Under the pieces are notes generated by a model. It saw only the letters and a program-made list of their open reading frames with translations, was not told where the DNA came from and searched no databases. From assembly GCA_965656715.1 (NCBI GenBank), contig CBFHLR010000017.1, positions 1 to 64,000 of the forward strand: DNA of 64,000 nucleotides. Direction: 5' to 3'. Positions within the stretch are counted from its first letter, which is position 1; each line of letters opens with the position of its first letter. The translations under genes were made by a program, and so were the position numbers. Positions 12,362 to 21,614 of the stretch are shown one piece after another. The DNA comes from Coraliomargarita sp965656715. GTDB taxonomy: Bacteria > Verrucomicrobiota > Verrucomicrobiia > Opitutales > Coraliomargaritaceae.

Positions 12362-13777
12362 TTAAGCGCTGACGCTGAAGACTTCGCGTGCGTCGGTAAC
12401 TTCACCGGTAACCGCAGCTGCTGCAACCATGAGCGGGCTCATGAGCATGGTGCGACCTGTTGGAGAACCTTGGCGGCCCTTGAAGTTGCGGTTGGAGGAA
12501 CTCGCGCAAAGCTGATCGCCAATCAGTTTGTCCGGGTTCATTGCGAGGCACATGGAGCAGCCTGCGCCGCGCCATTCGAAGCCCGCTTCGGTGAAGACCT
12601 TGTCGAGACCGAGCTGCATAGCGATAGATGCCACAACCTGTGAACCTGGAACGACGATGGCTTGAACACCCTCGGCGACCTTGTGGCCCTTTACGTAGTT
12701 GGCAACTTCCTGAAGGTCGGAGAGACGACCGTTGGTGCAGGAACCGATGAATGCGACATCGATCTTCTTGCCCTTGATCGCGGAACCACCTTCGAACTTC
12801 ATGTATTCGAGTGCTTCGTTGATGGACTCGCGCTCGGACTCGGTTTCACCCTCAGCGATGGCTGGGATGTTTTCGTTGATGCCCACGCCCTGACTTGGAG
12901 TGATGCCCCATGTCACAGTTGGCTGGATGTCTGCGGCGTTGATGTTGACGACGTCGTCATACGAGCAGTCTACGTCAGACGCGAAGGACTTCCAGTTCTC
13001 AACGGCTGCGTCCCATGCGGCACCTTGTGGTGAGTATGGGCGGCCCTTGAGGTATTCGAAAGTAGTTTCGTCTGGGTTGACGTAGCCGACACGTGCACCG
13101 CCCTCGATGGACATGTTGCAGACGGTCATACGCTCTTCCATGGTCATGTTGTCGAAAGTCGAGCCGCCATATTCATATGCGAAACCGGTGCCACCTTGTG
13201 TGCCGAGCAAACGAATGATGTGGAGAATCACGTCCTTGGCGTAAACACCTGGGCGAAGTTCACCGTCCACGTTGATGCGGCGCACCTTGAGCTCACCGAG
13301 CGCAATAGTCTGAGTGGCGAGCACGTCACGCACCTGGCTGGTGCCGATACCGAAGGCAACTGCACCGAAGGCACCGTGTGTCGCAGTGTGGGAGTCACCA
13401 CAAGCGATGGTGGTGCCCGGCTGAGTGATGCCCTGCTCGGGGCCGACGATGTGAACGACACCCTGCTTACCAGTGTTGGTGTCGAAGAAAGTCACGTTGT
13501 TGTCCGCACAGTTCTTGCGAAGCTCTTCGATCATGCCCTGTGCGAGCGGATCGCTGTAAGGCTCGACGGCCTCGTTGGTTGGGACGATGTGGTCAACGGT
13601 CGCGAAGGTGCGATGTGGGTATTTTACCGGCAATCCCTTGTCGCGAAGCATACCAAATGCCTGCGGGCTGGTGACCTCGTGAATGAGGTGCGTGCCGATC
13701 AATAGCTGTGTCTGGCCGTTCGCCAAAGTGCGCACCGCGTGTGCGTCCCATACTTTCTCAAATAAACTTTTACCCAT
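12362..13777 (-). CDS. leuC: 3-isopropylmalate dehydratase large subunit
   Basis: This 471-residue aconitase-family subunit binds the [4Fe-4S] cluster. The cluster cysteines are visible in IGSCTNGRLSDL (near residue 345) and GCSMCLAMNPD (near 405-410). GDSHTATHGAFGA and the N-terminal KVWDAH block are intact. The start has a clear Shine-Dalgarno, GAAAGGA, seven bases before the ATG. Upstream, GTCTCAAT occurs twice and pairs with TGAGAC in a small hairpin (13819-13836), a possible leader structure, though no leucine-rich leader peptide was found. Confidence 0.97.
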   Translation of the reverse strand: MGKSLFEKVWDAHAVRTLANGQTQLLIGTHLIHEVTSPQAFGMLRDKGLPVKYPHRTFATVDHIVPTNEAVEPYSDPLAQGMIEELRKNCADNNVTFFDTNTGKQGVVHIVGPEQGITQPGTTIACGDSHTATHGAFGAVAFGIGTSQVRDVLATQTIALGELKVRRINVDGELRPGVYAKDVILHIIRLLGTQGGTGFAYEYGGSTFDNMTMEERMTVCNMSIEGGARVGYVNPDETTFEYLKGRPYSPQGAAWDAAVENWKSFASDVDCSYDDVVNINAADIQPTVTWGITPSQGVGINENIPAIAEGETESERESINEALEYMKFEGGSAIKGKKIDVAFIGSCTNGRLSDLQEVANYVKGHKVAEGVQAIVVPGSQVVASIAMQLGLDKVFTEAGFEWRGAGCSMCLAMNPDKLIGDQLCASSSNRNFKGRQGSPTGRTMLMSPLMVAAAAVTGEVTDAREVFSVSA

Positions 13778-13878
13778 AGTGCTGTCCTTTCGATAAGGGG
13801 TGTCTCAATCTCAAAAGCGTCTCAATAAGGTGAGACTTGAACTCGCTGGCAAGCGCGAAGCAGAAAAATTTTGCCCCT

Positions 13879-13943
13879 AGCGGACGTGCGAAGCACTTTC
13901 GCAATCAGGGAGTTCGGTCGAAATTGCATGCGCAGTTCCGCTG
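13879..13943. repeat. REP-like repeats, family A, inverted pair
   Basis: The block opens AGCGGA and closes TCCGCT. It holds a plus-oriented unit (CGTGCGAAGCACTTTCG) and a minus-oriented unit (GGTCGAAATTGCATGCGC then AGTTCCGCT), so two hairpin units face each other, as in REP doublets. Confidence 0.65.
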
Positions 13944-13954
13944 AAAATTCAGGC

Positions 13955-13988
13955 ACAAAAAAGCCCGCGGTGTAGAACCACGGGCTTT
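13955..13988 (-). terminator. Terminator of the HU gene
   Basis: AAGCCCGCGGTG pairs with CCACGGGCTT around TAGAA. On the minus strand it ends in TTTTTTG, 32 bases after the HU stop codon. Confidence 0.88.
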
Positions 13989-14018
13989 CGGAAAGTTTAT
14001 TAACTTTGGGGTAAACCG

Positions 14019-14306
<288 letters not shown>

Positions 14307-14402
14307 ATTTATTGTTGAGGTTAAGTGGCGTAGTGCCGTTTGAAATAAGACTCGTAGTGCCCCCTACCGTCAATAGCAAATCGGCCTCAGACCGCTATTT
14401 TT

Positions 14403-14645
14403 TCAGCTTTTTTTAGCATCTGGACCGTTTTGCCCAGTATTTGAGCTTGGAGCGATGCCTTGCCGCGCCTGAACCACCTGCCTGAGCAGGCTGTCGACTG
14501 CCGCCACTTTCGAAATTTCACGTTCTTTGGCTAATTGTTCGGCGCGCCTAAGTAGCTGTCCAGCCATGACTTCTGCTTGTCCAGATTCAGCTCCCATATT
14601 GATAAATAACTGCGTTACTGCAGCCAGTTCCTCAAATTCTTGCAT
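14403..14645 (-). CDS. Small hypothetical protein downstream of ygfZ
   Basis: This is an 80-residue reading frame starting MQEFEELAAVTQLFINMG, mostly alpha-helical by eye, with a polar tail rich in Asn, Gly and Lys. It starts 17 bases after the ygfZ stop on the same strand, so it is probably cotranscribed. A longer in-frame ORF overlapping ygfZ has low-complexity, Arg/Ser-rich sequence before this Met and is not believable. I recognise no family. Real-gene status rests on position and sensible composition only. Confidence 0.55.
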   Translation of the reverse strand: MQEFEELAAVTQLFINMGAESGQAEVMAGQLLRRAEQLAKEREISKVAAVDSLLRQVVQARQGIAPSSNTGQNGPDAKKS

Positions 14646-14661
14646 ACTATAATACGGAAAT

Positions 14662-15600
14662 TCAATTCGACGGTGCTCGAAACGGCCTCGCAACACGAAC
14701 CACAGGCCCCGAATCCAGCGCCAAAGCATCGTCCGCGAATCGAATTTTAAGCATCGCCACACCTTGCCAGCCATCGCCAACGGCAACAACTGAGCGCAGC
14801 TCGCCTGCGTTCTTTCCGTCCGCGGCAACGAGTGACTGCGGCGACTCGGGGACCGCCCCCTCGCCTTCGAGCAAATACAAAGCTCTGCGGGCCTGCCCGA
14901 CATTATGCATCCGTGCCACCACTTCTTGACCAAGGTAGCAGCCCTTGTTGAGCGAAACTGCGTCATCTACAAATCCGCCCTCGCCAGGCAGGTCCGCTGC
15001 ACCCACCTCCTGAGGCACCAGCGGAACGCCTGCAGACATGCGCTCCTCCTGTATCCAGCCTTCGGATACGAACTCCACCTGTAAGCCCTGTAACTTCGCG
15101 ATCAACACATCAGCTTGTTCAACATCAGCGCAAACCAACTCATATGAAGGCTGAGTCGAGCGTCGTCCGGCAAAACACACCGCGCCTAGGGCCTCGCTAA
15201 ACTTGCCCGTCTCGGGAATCTCAAAACCAAGCTGTTCAAGAACGGCACCGGCCTGTTCGCCGATCAAAGCAATCGCGGCACCGCCATCCAGCGGCTCAAT
15301 TTCAACATCGTCCGCGATAATGTGGCGCTCCAACTTCTCAGCAATCACCTCAGCCGTGCAGTGTTCACTGATGATTCGAAACTGCTCGTCATCTTCGCAA
15401 AGCACCCAGCTATCCGCAATCACCTTGCCCTTCACATCCAGCCAAAGGCCATAGACGACCTGCCCCACGGAAAACGGGCGCAGGTCATTACTAAACTGAC
15501 TTTGCAAAAAATCTGCCGAATCTTCGTCGCTGATCTGCAGCTGAGCTGCCGGGCTGTATTGATACGCAAAAACTCCATCCATACCGCGAAGCTGACGCAT
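14662..15600 (-). CDS. ygfZ: YgfZ/GcvT-like folate-binding protein
   Basis: The 312-residue protein has the YgfZ signature LNKGCYLGQEVVARMHNVGQ (near residues 225-244), with the conserved Cys in K-G-C-Y-x-G-Q-E. YgfZ family members bind tetrahydrofolate and help assemble or repair [4Fe-4S] enzymes such as MiaB. The GcvT-like N-terminal fold (SQFSNDLRP) is present. The ATG at 15598-15600 is preferred over a TTG three codons upstream; ATG at 15582 is also possible. It is divergent from the DUF455 gene, with an 88-base shared promoter region. Confidence 0.9.
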   Translation of the reverse strand: MRQLRGMDGVFAYQYSPAAQLQISDEDSADFLQSQFSNDLRPFSVGQVVYGLWLDVKGKVIADSWVLCEDDEQFRIISEHCTAEVIAEKLERHIIADDVEIEPLDGGAAIALIGEQAGAVLEQLGFEIPETGKFSEALGAVCFAGRRSTQPSYELVCADVEQADVLIAKLQGLQVEFVSEGWIQEERMSAGVPLVPQEVGAADLPGEGGFVDDAVSLNKGCYLGQEVVARMHNVGQARRALYLLEGEGAVPESPQSLVAADGKNAGELRSVVAVGDGWQGVAMLKIRFADDALALDSGPVVRVARPFRAPSN

Positions 15601-15688
15601 CCGAGCCAACTTTCAACCCGCAACATAACAATCTACAGCAGCCCTCCGTGGTTGTCATTCACAGCTCAGCCGTCAAATCTACTCAACA

Positions 15689-17785
15689 ATGGCCATCCAA
15701 CTCCAGGAATTCGCACAACAGGTTCTCTTCGGCACCACGCTCGAAGATAAGCTCAGCTTTCCTAAAGAGGAGATCATCGATACGCGCCCCGGTGAAGCAA
15801 TCCAAACACCACGCACGCTCACCCGCCCAAAGCATCTGGTGCTCCGTAAAAACGGCGTTAAAGCCGCTCACCCCAGTCAGGGAAAACTGGTCGACGAGCG
15901 CGAGCGCGGCCGTCTCCTGCATTTTTTCGGCAATCACGAGCTGTTGGCCACCGAGCTCATGGCGCTGGTTCTGCTCAAATTCCCCGATGCTCCAGCCAGT
16001 TTTCGGCGAGGCGTCCTTGAGACCCTCAAGGAAGAGCAAATCCACACGCAGCTCTATATCCACCGCATGCAGCAATGCGGCGTCGAATTCGGCGAACTCC
16101 CCTTGAGCGATTATTTCTGGCGCAGTGTCTCTTCGATGGAAGATCCACTCGACTATGTGACGCGCCTCTCTCTGACCTTTGAGCAAGCCAACCTCGATTA
16201 CTCGAAGGAGTATGGAAAGATCTTCACGCAAGTCGGCGACGCCGCCACTGCGAAAATTCTCAACAAGATTTACCACGACGAAATTGACCACGTCGGCTTC
16301 GGTCTAAAATGGTTCCGTCGCTGGAAGGCCAACGGCAAGACCGATTGGGAAGCATTTCGCGAGCGTCTCTCCTTCCCCCTGTCCCCTGCCCGCGCCAAGG
16401 GAAACCAGTTTAACGCGCAAGGACGTCTGGATGCCGGGCTCGAGCCAGCCTTCGTCGAAGATCTACAAATCTTCCAACAGTCCAAAGGTCGCACACCGAA
16501 AATTCACTGGTTCAATCCAGCAGCCGAAGCACACGCAGCAGCAGACAGCCGCACGATTGCTGAAGAAAGCCAGCTCCAACAGGACCTCGCGTTCTTACCA
16601 GCTTACCTTTCACGACGCGACGACCTACTACTGATCGACACGCCCCCATCGAAAGACTTTCAGCGCGAGCTGCAAAGCTACGGCTTTCATCTGCCTGAAC
16701 TCCTCGAAACCACCGAGCAACATGCGCCCCCAATCGATCGCAAGATCGCTGAGATACGGCCATGGTCCTGGACTCCGGACGCCGTGCAGTTCTTCGAATC
16801 TGTTTATCCGTCGCTGACGACACCACTAGAGACTAAAGCACTTTGGTCGCCCTCCATTCGTGAGCTCTACAGCAAACAATGGAGCGCTCACTTCGCTCGC
16901 GAACTCACTGGCGCGATGAACGATCCACGCCTAGCACCCGTCGAGGTCTACGGGCACTCCGTTGATAGTATTGAAAAACTCAATACACTACGCGCAGACT
17001 TCGCCGCTCAAGGCTCCCCAGACCTTGTTTGCAAGGCCCCCTACGGAACCGCTGCCAACGCAAACCGTCTAATACGAGGCGACGTTGCAATTCCACCCGC
17101 GATTGAACAATGGCTTTCAGCAACACTCAAAGCGCAAGGCAGCATCGTCGTGGAGCCGTGGTTGGAGCGTGTCTATGACTTCTCCGTTCAATTCGAACAA
17201 CGCGGCGCAGAACTACGAACCATCGGCACCACACGCTTACACAACAATGCCCGTGGCCAATTCAAGGGCATCCTCACCAATGCCTTCACGAAAGCCGTCG
17301 ATCCACAAGTCGTTCGCTTTCTGATGGAGCGTAGTGAGGCGCGTCCAAGGCTCTACGAACTCTTCGAAGCCGAGATTGCACCACGCCTGCAAACACAGCT
17401 ACAGCAGCGCAGGTTCATCGGGCCACTCGGCATCGATGCGTTCATCTATCGCGATCCAACTGGCTCCTTACGCATGAAGCCGATCGTCGAGATCAACCCG
17501 CGAGTCACCATGGGGCGCGTCGCCCACGAACTCAGTGTGCACAATGGTCCTGGTTGCGTCGGCTATTTCCAAATCCTGACGAAGTCCCAACTCCGCAAAC
17601 AGGGCCACACAAGCTTCAACGACTTAGCCGCACACTTGCATCAAACACATCCCGTCCAGCTGACCGACGAACCCAAGCCACGCATTCGATCCGGCTCTTT
17701 CACGCTTAACGATCCACAGCTCGCAAAGCAGTTTTTAGCGCTCTATCACGTGCGTCGCTCAATCACCGAACTAAACCTAGACTGA
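15689..17785 (+). CDS. DUF455 ferritin-like domain fused to ATP-grasp domain
   Basis: This is a 698-residue two-domain protein. Residues about 60-260 match the DUF455 ferritin-like helical bundle: carboxylates at Glu84/Glu89, EEQIH (Glu116, His119), Glu165 and DEIDH (Glu198, His201) are spaced for a di-metal site. Residues about 420-660 look like an ATP-grasp ligase: VVEPWLERVYDFSVQFE, then GIDAFIYRD and the metal-binding VEINPRVTMGRVA. ATP-grasp enzymes join a carboxylate to an amine via acyl-phosphate; DUF455 is uncharacterised but related to MiaE-like hydroxylases. The stop is followed by a SET gene and a second ATP-grasp gene on the same strand. The reaction is unknown. No signal peptide is visible. 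Confidence 0.8.
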   Translation: MAIQLQEFAQQVLFGTTLEDKLSFPKEEIIDTRPGEAIQTPRTLTRPKHLVLRKNGVKAAHPSQGKLVDERERGRLLHFFGNHELLATELMALVLLKFPDAPASFRRGVLETLKEEQIHTQLYIHRMQQCGVEFGELPLSDYFWRSVSSMEDPLDYVTRLSLTFEQANLDYSKEYGKIFTQVGDAATAKILNKIYHDEIDHVGFGLKWFRRWKANGKTDWEAFRERLSFPLSPARAKGNQFNAQGRLDAGLEPAFVEDLQIFQQSKGRTPKIHWFNPAAEAHAAADSRTIAEESQLQQDLAFLPAYLSRRDDLLLIDTPPSKDFQRELQSYGFHLPELLETTEQHAPPIDRKIAEIRPWSWTPDAVQFFESVYPSLTTPLETKALWSPSIRELYSKQWSAHFARELTGAMNDPRLAPVEVYGHSVDSIEKLNTLRADFAAQGSPDLVCKAPYGTAANANRLIRGDVAIPPAIEQWLSATLKAQGSIVVEPWLERVYDFSVQFEQRGAELRTIGTTRLHNNARGQFKGILTNAFTKAVDPQVVRFLMERSEARPRLYELFEAEIAPRLQTQLQQRRFIGPLGIDAFIYRDPTGSLRMKPIVEINPRVTMGRVAHELSVHNGPGCVGYFQILTKSQLRKQGHTSFNDLAAHLHQTHPVQLTDEPKPRIRSGSFTLNDPQLAKQFLALYHVRRSITELNLD

Positions 17786-17837
17786 CAAACACCCATCATG
17801 CCTTGACTTGGGCAAGCCCAAGACATGCTATCCTGCT

Positions 17838-18413
17838 ATGCTGCTACCAGGGCTACAGTTACAATGGATTTCGGAGAAAAAGGGTTACGGACTATTCGCA
17901 ACCGAATTCATTCCTATGGGAACGATCACCTACTGTCAGGATCCGCTGGATATAGTGATTCCACGCGAATCGCTGGCCCAATATCCTCAAGCGCTACAAG
18001 ACAGCATCCATAAATTTGCCTTTGAGCCGCCGAGTGGCGAATTGGTGCTATGCTGGGACAATGCCAAGTATATCAACCATTGCTGTTCACCGAACTCACT
18101 ATCTACTGGTTATGAATTCGAAATCGCTGTGCGCAATGTCGAACCCGGCGAGGAACTCACCACTGACTATCGCTTATTCTCGAAAAACAATCGCTTCGGC
18201 ACGATATGCGAACAGCCCGATTGCCCACGCTCAGCAATGAACGAACTGCCCTTGGCAAAGATCGATCAACAAATCCAATCAGCGCTCGCCCACTATCACG
18301 CAGTCAATCAGCCCCTCAGCTTTTTAGTCCCAGATAGAACCACCCAGGAACTACAGCGTTACTTCGAAAGCCCTAAAGCTTATATTTCGATCGCTCAGGA
18401 GCTCCCAGCATGA
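17838..18413 (+). CDS. SET-domain protein (putative protein lysine methyltransferase)
   Basis: This 191-residue protein has the SET motifs: KKGYGLFAT (start of the domain), YINHCCSPNS (the NHxCxPN block that binds SAM) and GEELTTDY (catalytic Tyr). A short post-SET-like cysteine run, CEQPDC, follows. It is expected to methylate lysine of a protein or peptide using SAM. I chose ATG 17838 over an in-frame TTG at 17808 because the domain begins immediately after. It lies 52 bases after the DUF455/ATP-grasp gene and overlaps the next gene by ATGA. Its substrate is unknown; the operon suggests a product of the flanking ligases, which is inference. Confidence 0.83.
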   Translation: MLLPGLQLQWISEKKGYGLFATEFIPMGTITYCQDPLDIVIPRESLAQYPQALQDSIHKFAFEPPSGELVLCWDNAKYINHCCSPNSLSTGYEFEIAVRNVEPGEELTTDYRLFSKNNRFGTICEQPDCPRSAMNELPLAKIDQQIQSALAHYHAVNQPLSFLVPDRTTQELQRYFESPKAYISIAQELPA

Positions 18414-19282
18414 CTCCACTACGCATACACATATTACATCATGCCAAGCTGACTCCTCAGAATTTGGAGTATGCGATCATTTGCCACTTGGCTCGTCGAT
18501 GGGAGCAAGAAGGCCATACAGTGACTCACCTTTTGGGTTGTGTAGACAAAGGTCCCGCCGATGTGCTCCTCCTACATGTCGATCTTTCCCGCACGCCGAA
18601 GGACTACCTAGATTTCGCGACTAAGTATCCTCGAGTGCTCAACAGCGGCCTAGTCGATATCACCAAACGAGTGATCAGTCGCAACTTAGTAAACCTTGAT
18701 AGCGACTACACTGGTCCAGTGATCGTCAAAACCGACCTGAACTGTGGCGGCGCCCCAGAACGTCTGTTTGGAGTGCTACCTCGCAAGCGCCCATATAGCC
18801 TGGCGCGCTCCATCAAAAAACGTCTAAGAATTAAAGACCCAAAATCCATCCGTAGACCAAGTCAGTATCTGGTATATCCAAAATTATCCAAAGTGCCTAA
18901 ATCCGTATTTAGTAACAAAGCGCTTGTCGTTGAAAAGTTTCAGCCAGAACAACACGGCAATGAATATTTCCAGCGACGCTATTTCTTTCTCGGTCAGGCA
19001 GAGTATAATGAGATCCACGCGACCAGTGTCGCCATTCATGCAGGCGATTCGGACGACCACTGCACCCGCTATTGGGAAGTGCCTGAAATCCCCGAGCAGA
19101 TCAGAGAATACCGAAAGTCCCTCAATGCTGACTTCGGTAAGATTGACTACGTCATTCAAGACGGTGAGGTCGTCGTCTTCGATGTGAACCGAACCCCCAG
19201 CAGTGGAGATGTGGTAAGAGATCCCATTGCAAAAGAATGGGTCGGCACCATCGTCGAGCGCTTACATACAGGTATTCTCTAG
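18410..19282 (+). CDS. ATP-grasp-like protein
   Basis: This 290-residue protein overlaps the SET gene by four bases (ATGA), implying translational coupling. The C-terminal half has ATP-grasp features: VIVKTDLNCGG (nucleotide-binding Lys and loop, near residue 105), ALVVEKFQPE (the edge strand that contacts adenine) and VVFDVNRTPSSGD (metal-binding Asp/Asn, near 262). The N-terminal part (LHHAKLTPQNLEYAI) resembles the pre-ATP-grasp fold. It likely catalyses an ATP-driven ligation; the substrate is unknown. A perfect hairpin, CAGTAGCT-CA-AGCTACTG, lies 33 bases after the stop without a T-run. Confidence 0.75.
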   Translation: MTPLRIHILHHAKLTPQNLEYAIICHLARRWEQEGHTVTHLLGCVDKGPADVLLLHVDLSRTPKDYLDFATKYPRVLNSGLVDITKRVISRNLVNLDSDYTGPVIVKTDLNCGGAPERLFGVLPRKRPYSLARSIKKRLRIKDPKSIRRPSQYLVYPKLSKVPKSVFSNKALVVEKFQPEQHGNEYFQRRYFFLGQAEYNEIHATSVAIHAGDSDDHCTRYWEVPEIPEQIREYRKSLNADFGKIDYVIQDGEVVVFDVNRTPSSGDVVRDPIAKEWVGTIVERLHTGIL

Positions 19283-19314
19283 TTTGACTCTGAAATGTCT
19301 CTCAACTCCAGCCT

Positions 19315-19332
19315 CAGTAGCTCAAGCTACTG
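19315..19332. terminator. Hairpin between convergent genes (possible terminator)
   Basis: CAGTAGCT (19315-19322) and AGCTACTG (19325-19332) pair perfectly around CA, between the ATP-grasp gene and the convergent EamA gene. There is no T-run, so termination is uncertain. Confidence 0.4.
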
Positions 19333-19366
19333 ATTAAATTCTCTGTTATCGCCACAACTAAGCTGC

Positions 19367-20221
19367 TCAACCTGCCCGTAAATTCTCAATAGTGGCTGCA
19401 ATCATAATCAAGGCACAGCCAACTAAGCTTCGCAGGCTTGGAATTTCATCCAGCAATAATGCACTAAGGACGATTCCGTAAGGCACCATTAAACTGGTGA
19501 CAATCAATACAGTTTTAGCCTCAAGTTCACGAAGCGCAGAGAGATTACAAAAATGAGGTGCTGCGGTGAAACAGGTGCCCAACAGCAATAAGCCGAACCA
19601 ATTGGCAGTCAGACCTGTGCTACCGGCACTTATTCCTGAAAAGGTAAAGAGCACTAAGATACCAATTAACTGATAGATGAGCAGCACCATGCCCGAAGCA
19701 GAGCGTGCACGACTGCGGCGGTGTAGATTCTGACGCAGCGCGAGAAAGACAGCGGATACCAATCCAACGACAATACCACGCGTGTAGGAACTCTCCCAAC
19801 TCAACTCCTCTGCGAGGCATAGCACCCCTAAAAATACGATTCCACACAAGAACAGATCCACACGATCTGGCCATACTCGGCGCATCGCAGACTCAATCAG
19901 AACCGAAAACACTGGAGCCGAAAACAGCGCGGTAAGACCAATTGCTACCGTCGACAACTGAATCGACTGATAGTAGGTGAACCAATGCACTCCTAGAAGT
20001 AGCCCCAAGCCAATTTGAATCCAAACATCACGTCGACGCTCTAAGCGTAACGACTGCCCACGCAATTTACAGATCACCAATACAGCGACCAAGGCAATCA
20101 GCGTGCGCCAGAAGGTAATCACGTCTGCAGGGAGCACAATGGCTTTGGCAAACAACGCAGTGCCTCCAAAAAGCAATGCTCCAAAGTGCGCGAATAGAAT
20201 CCCCTGTGTGTGCGAACGCAT
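19367..20221 (-). CDS. EamA/DMT-family transporter
   Basis: The 284-residue protein is almost wholly hydrophobic, with about ten transmembrane helices arranged as two EamA repeats (FAHFGALLFGGTALFAKA near the start; SAVFLALRQNLHRRS midway). Members of the drug/metabolite transporter superfamily export amino acids, nucleotides or small metabolites. The substrate is not visible. It is convergent with the ATP-grasp operon and divergent from a second EamA gene (101-base gap), so the two transporters bracket one promoter region. Confidence 0.88.
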   Translation of the reverse strand: MRSHTQGILFAHFGALLFGGTALFAKAIVLPADVITFWRTLIALVAVLVICKLRGQSLRLERRRDVWIQIGLGLLLGVHWFTYYQSIQLSTVAIGLTALFSAPVFSVLIESAMRRVWPDRVDLFLCGIVFLGVLCLAEELSWESSYTRGIVVGLVSAVFLALRQNLHRRSRARSASGMVLLIYQLIGILVLFTFSGISAGSTGLTANWFGLLLLGTCFTAAPHFCNLSALRELEAKTVLIVTSLMVPYGIVLSALLLDEIPSLRSLVGCALIMIAATIENLRAG

Positions 20222-20322
20222 CGCCTGAAGATCAGAATTCGAAGGCTTAGGTCAAACTCGTTCATTGCCGACTCCATTGATGTGATTGCATACGGGCAAT
20301 GGCCCTTCGATGATCCTCTTCC

Positions 20323-21267
20323 ATGTCTGGCACTGTCACATCCACCAAGCGACTTCCGCTTAGTTTTTACCTACAGGTTTGTATCTGTGCCGTGCTCTGG
20401 GGCAGCGCATTTCCTGTGATCAAGAATAGTTACACTCAGCTCGGCATTCAAAATTATGGCGAACAACTCGTCTTTGCAGGAAGTCGCTTCGCACTCGCAG
20501 GCTTGCTCCTGCTCCCCTTCTGTCGCGGCAACTACTTTGCAAAAATCAAACAAGCTCCGCGGGGCCCACTAGCAATCATCATGCTGGGGCAGACCTATCT
20601 GCAGTATGTCTTTTTCTACTATGGTCTAAATGTATCGACGGGCACACTCGCTGCTCTGCTGGTTGGTTCCGGTAGTTTCTGGTGGATGCTCATTGCTCCG
20701 CACATCCTCAAAACACCCGCACCGACGCGCTGGCATTGGCTGCTGTTCGCCTGCTGTTGCCTCGGCATCATCTGTGCTGCTTACGATCCAAACGACGACA
20801 TGAAGCATGTCGGTATCGGCACCGCAGCCTTCTTACTGGCCACACTTTCTGGCGCATTTGCAGCAGTCTACATGAAGCGTGTGGCGCCGATCTCCGGATC
20901 GCTCACTCCAACCAGTTTTTCATTGGGTTTAGGTGGCTTGCTACTCCTACTGACTGCGAGCCCATACTGGCTCAGCTACTTCAGCCACTTCAACCTGACG
21001 ACGCTCCTGGTGACGATCTATTTGGCGGTCGTCTCCGCTGCAGGCTTCGCGATCTGGAATCGCTTGATTGAACATTACAGTGTCAACACCCTCTCAGGCT
21101 TCCGCTTCCTGATTCCACTCATGGGTATGATCGAGTCCGTCCTCTTTATTCCCGGGGAGCAACTTCGCTGGGGCATTGTTGCCGGGGCGACCATCATCTT
21201 CAGTAGCCTGATCGCACTCTCCCGCCTCAAGGAAGCACCTGCAGAGAGCCGTTGTATTCGGCCGTAG
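20323..21267 (+). CDS. EamA/DMT-family transporter
   Basis: This is a 314-residue, ten-helix EamA protein with the family opening VLWGSAFPVIKNSY (near residue 25) and a second repeat starting LLATLSGAFAAVYMKR. It differs clearly from the neighbouring transporter at 19367-20221, so this is not a recent tandem duplication. Its closeness to the ATP-grasp/SET genes makes it a candidate exporter for their product, which is inference. A large hairpin element follows directly after the stop. Confidence 0.9.
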   Translation: MSGTVTSTKRLPLSFYLQVCICAVLWGSAFPVIKNSYTQLGIQNYGEQLVFAGSRFALAGLLLLPFCRGNYFAKIKQAPRGPLAIIMLGQTYLQYVFFYYGLNVSTGTLAALLVGSGSFWWMLIAPHILKTPAPTRWHWLLFACCCLGIICAAYDPNDDMKHVGIGTAAFLLATLSGAFAAVYMKRVAPISGSLTPTSFSLGLGGLLLLLTASPYWLSYFSHFNLTTLLVTIYLAVVSAAGFAIWNRLIEHYSVNTLSGFRFLIPLMGMIESVLFIPGEQLRWGIVAGATIIFSSLIALSRLKEAPAESRCIRP

Positions 21268-21281
21268 AGATTAAACGATGA

Positions 21282-21482
21282 GGTAGGGTCGCCTCGCGGA
21301 TTCGACAAGCTCACCGCCCTGAGCCTGTCGAAGGGCCGAGGCGACCGTTCGGCAATACGCGTTGGAATATCCGATCCACAAGGAATGGGTCTCATGGCTA
21401 GTATTTGCGAACGGCTGTTGGTCCGATTGGTTCCCCCCTCGGTCATGTCGCTTCGCTCGGAATGGGCGAGACAGCCCTACCC
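21282..21482. repeat. GGTAGGG/CCCTACC element, copy 2, with nested hairpin
   Basis: The element starts GGTAGGGTCGCC and ends ACAGCCCTACCC. Inside, GTCGCCTCG (from 21287) pairs with CGAGGCGAC (to 21345), and TTCGACAAGCTCA pairs with GAGCCTGTCGAA, forming one long stem. The latter motif is a widespread bacterial intergenic repeat type. The rest of this 347-base non-coding stretch holds only the ftsH terminator. Confidence 0.6.
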
Positions 21483-21510
21483 GTTGTAGACGAACCTGGA
21501 TCCACACACA

Positions 21511-21544
21511 TAAAAAAGGCTGAACGCACGAGCGATCAGCCTTT
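21511..21544 (-). terminator. Terminator of tilS-ftsH
   Basis: AAGGCTGA (21516-21523) pairs with TCAGCCTT (21536-21543) and is followed on the minus strand by TTTTTTA. It lies about 70 bases beyond the ftsH stop. Confidence 0.85.
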
Positions 21545-21614
21545 GGAAAGTGTTTGGTTGAAAACCGGCTACGATTCGACCGGCTCACGCCAGGAAAGCC
21601 GGGACCCCAACCTG

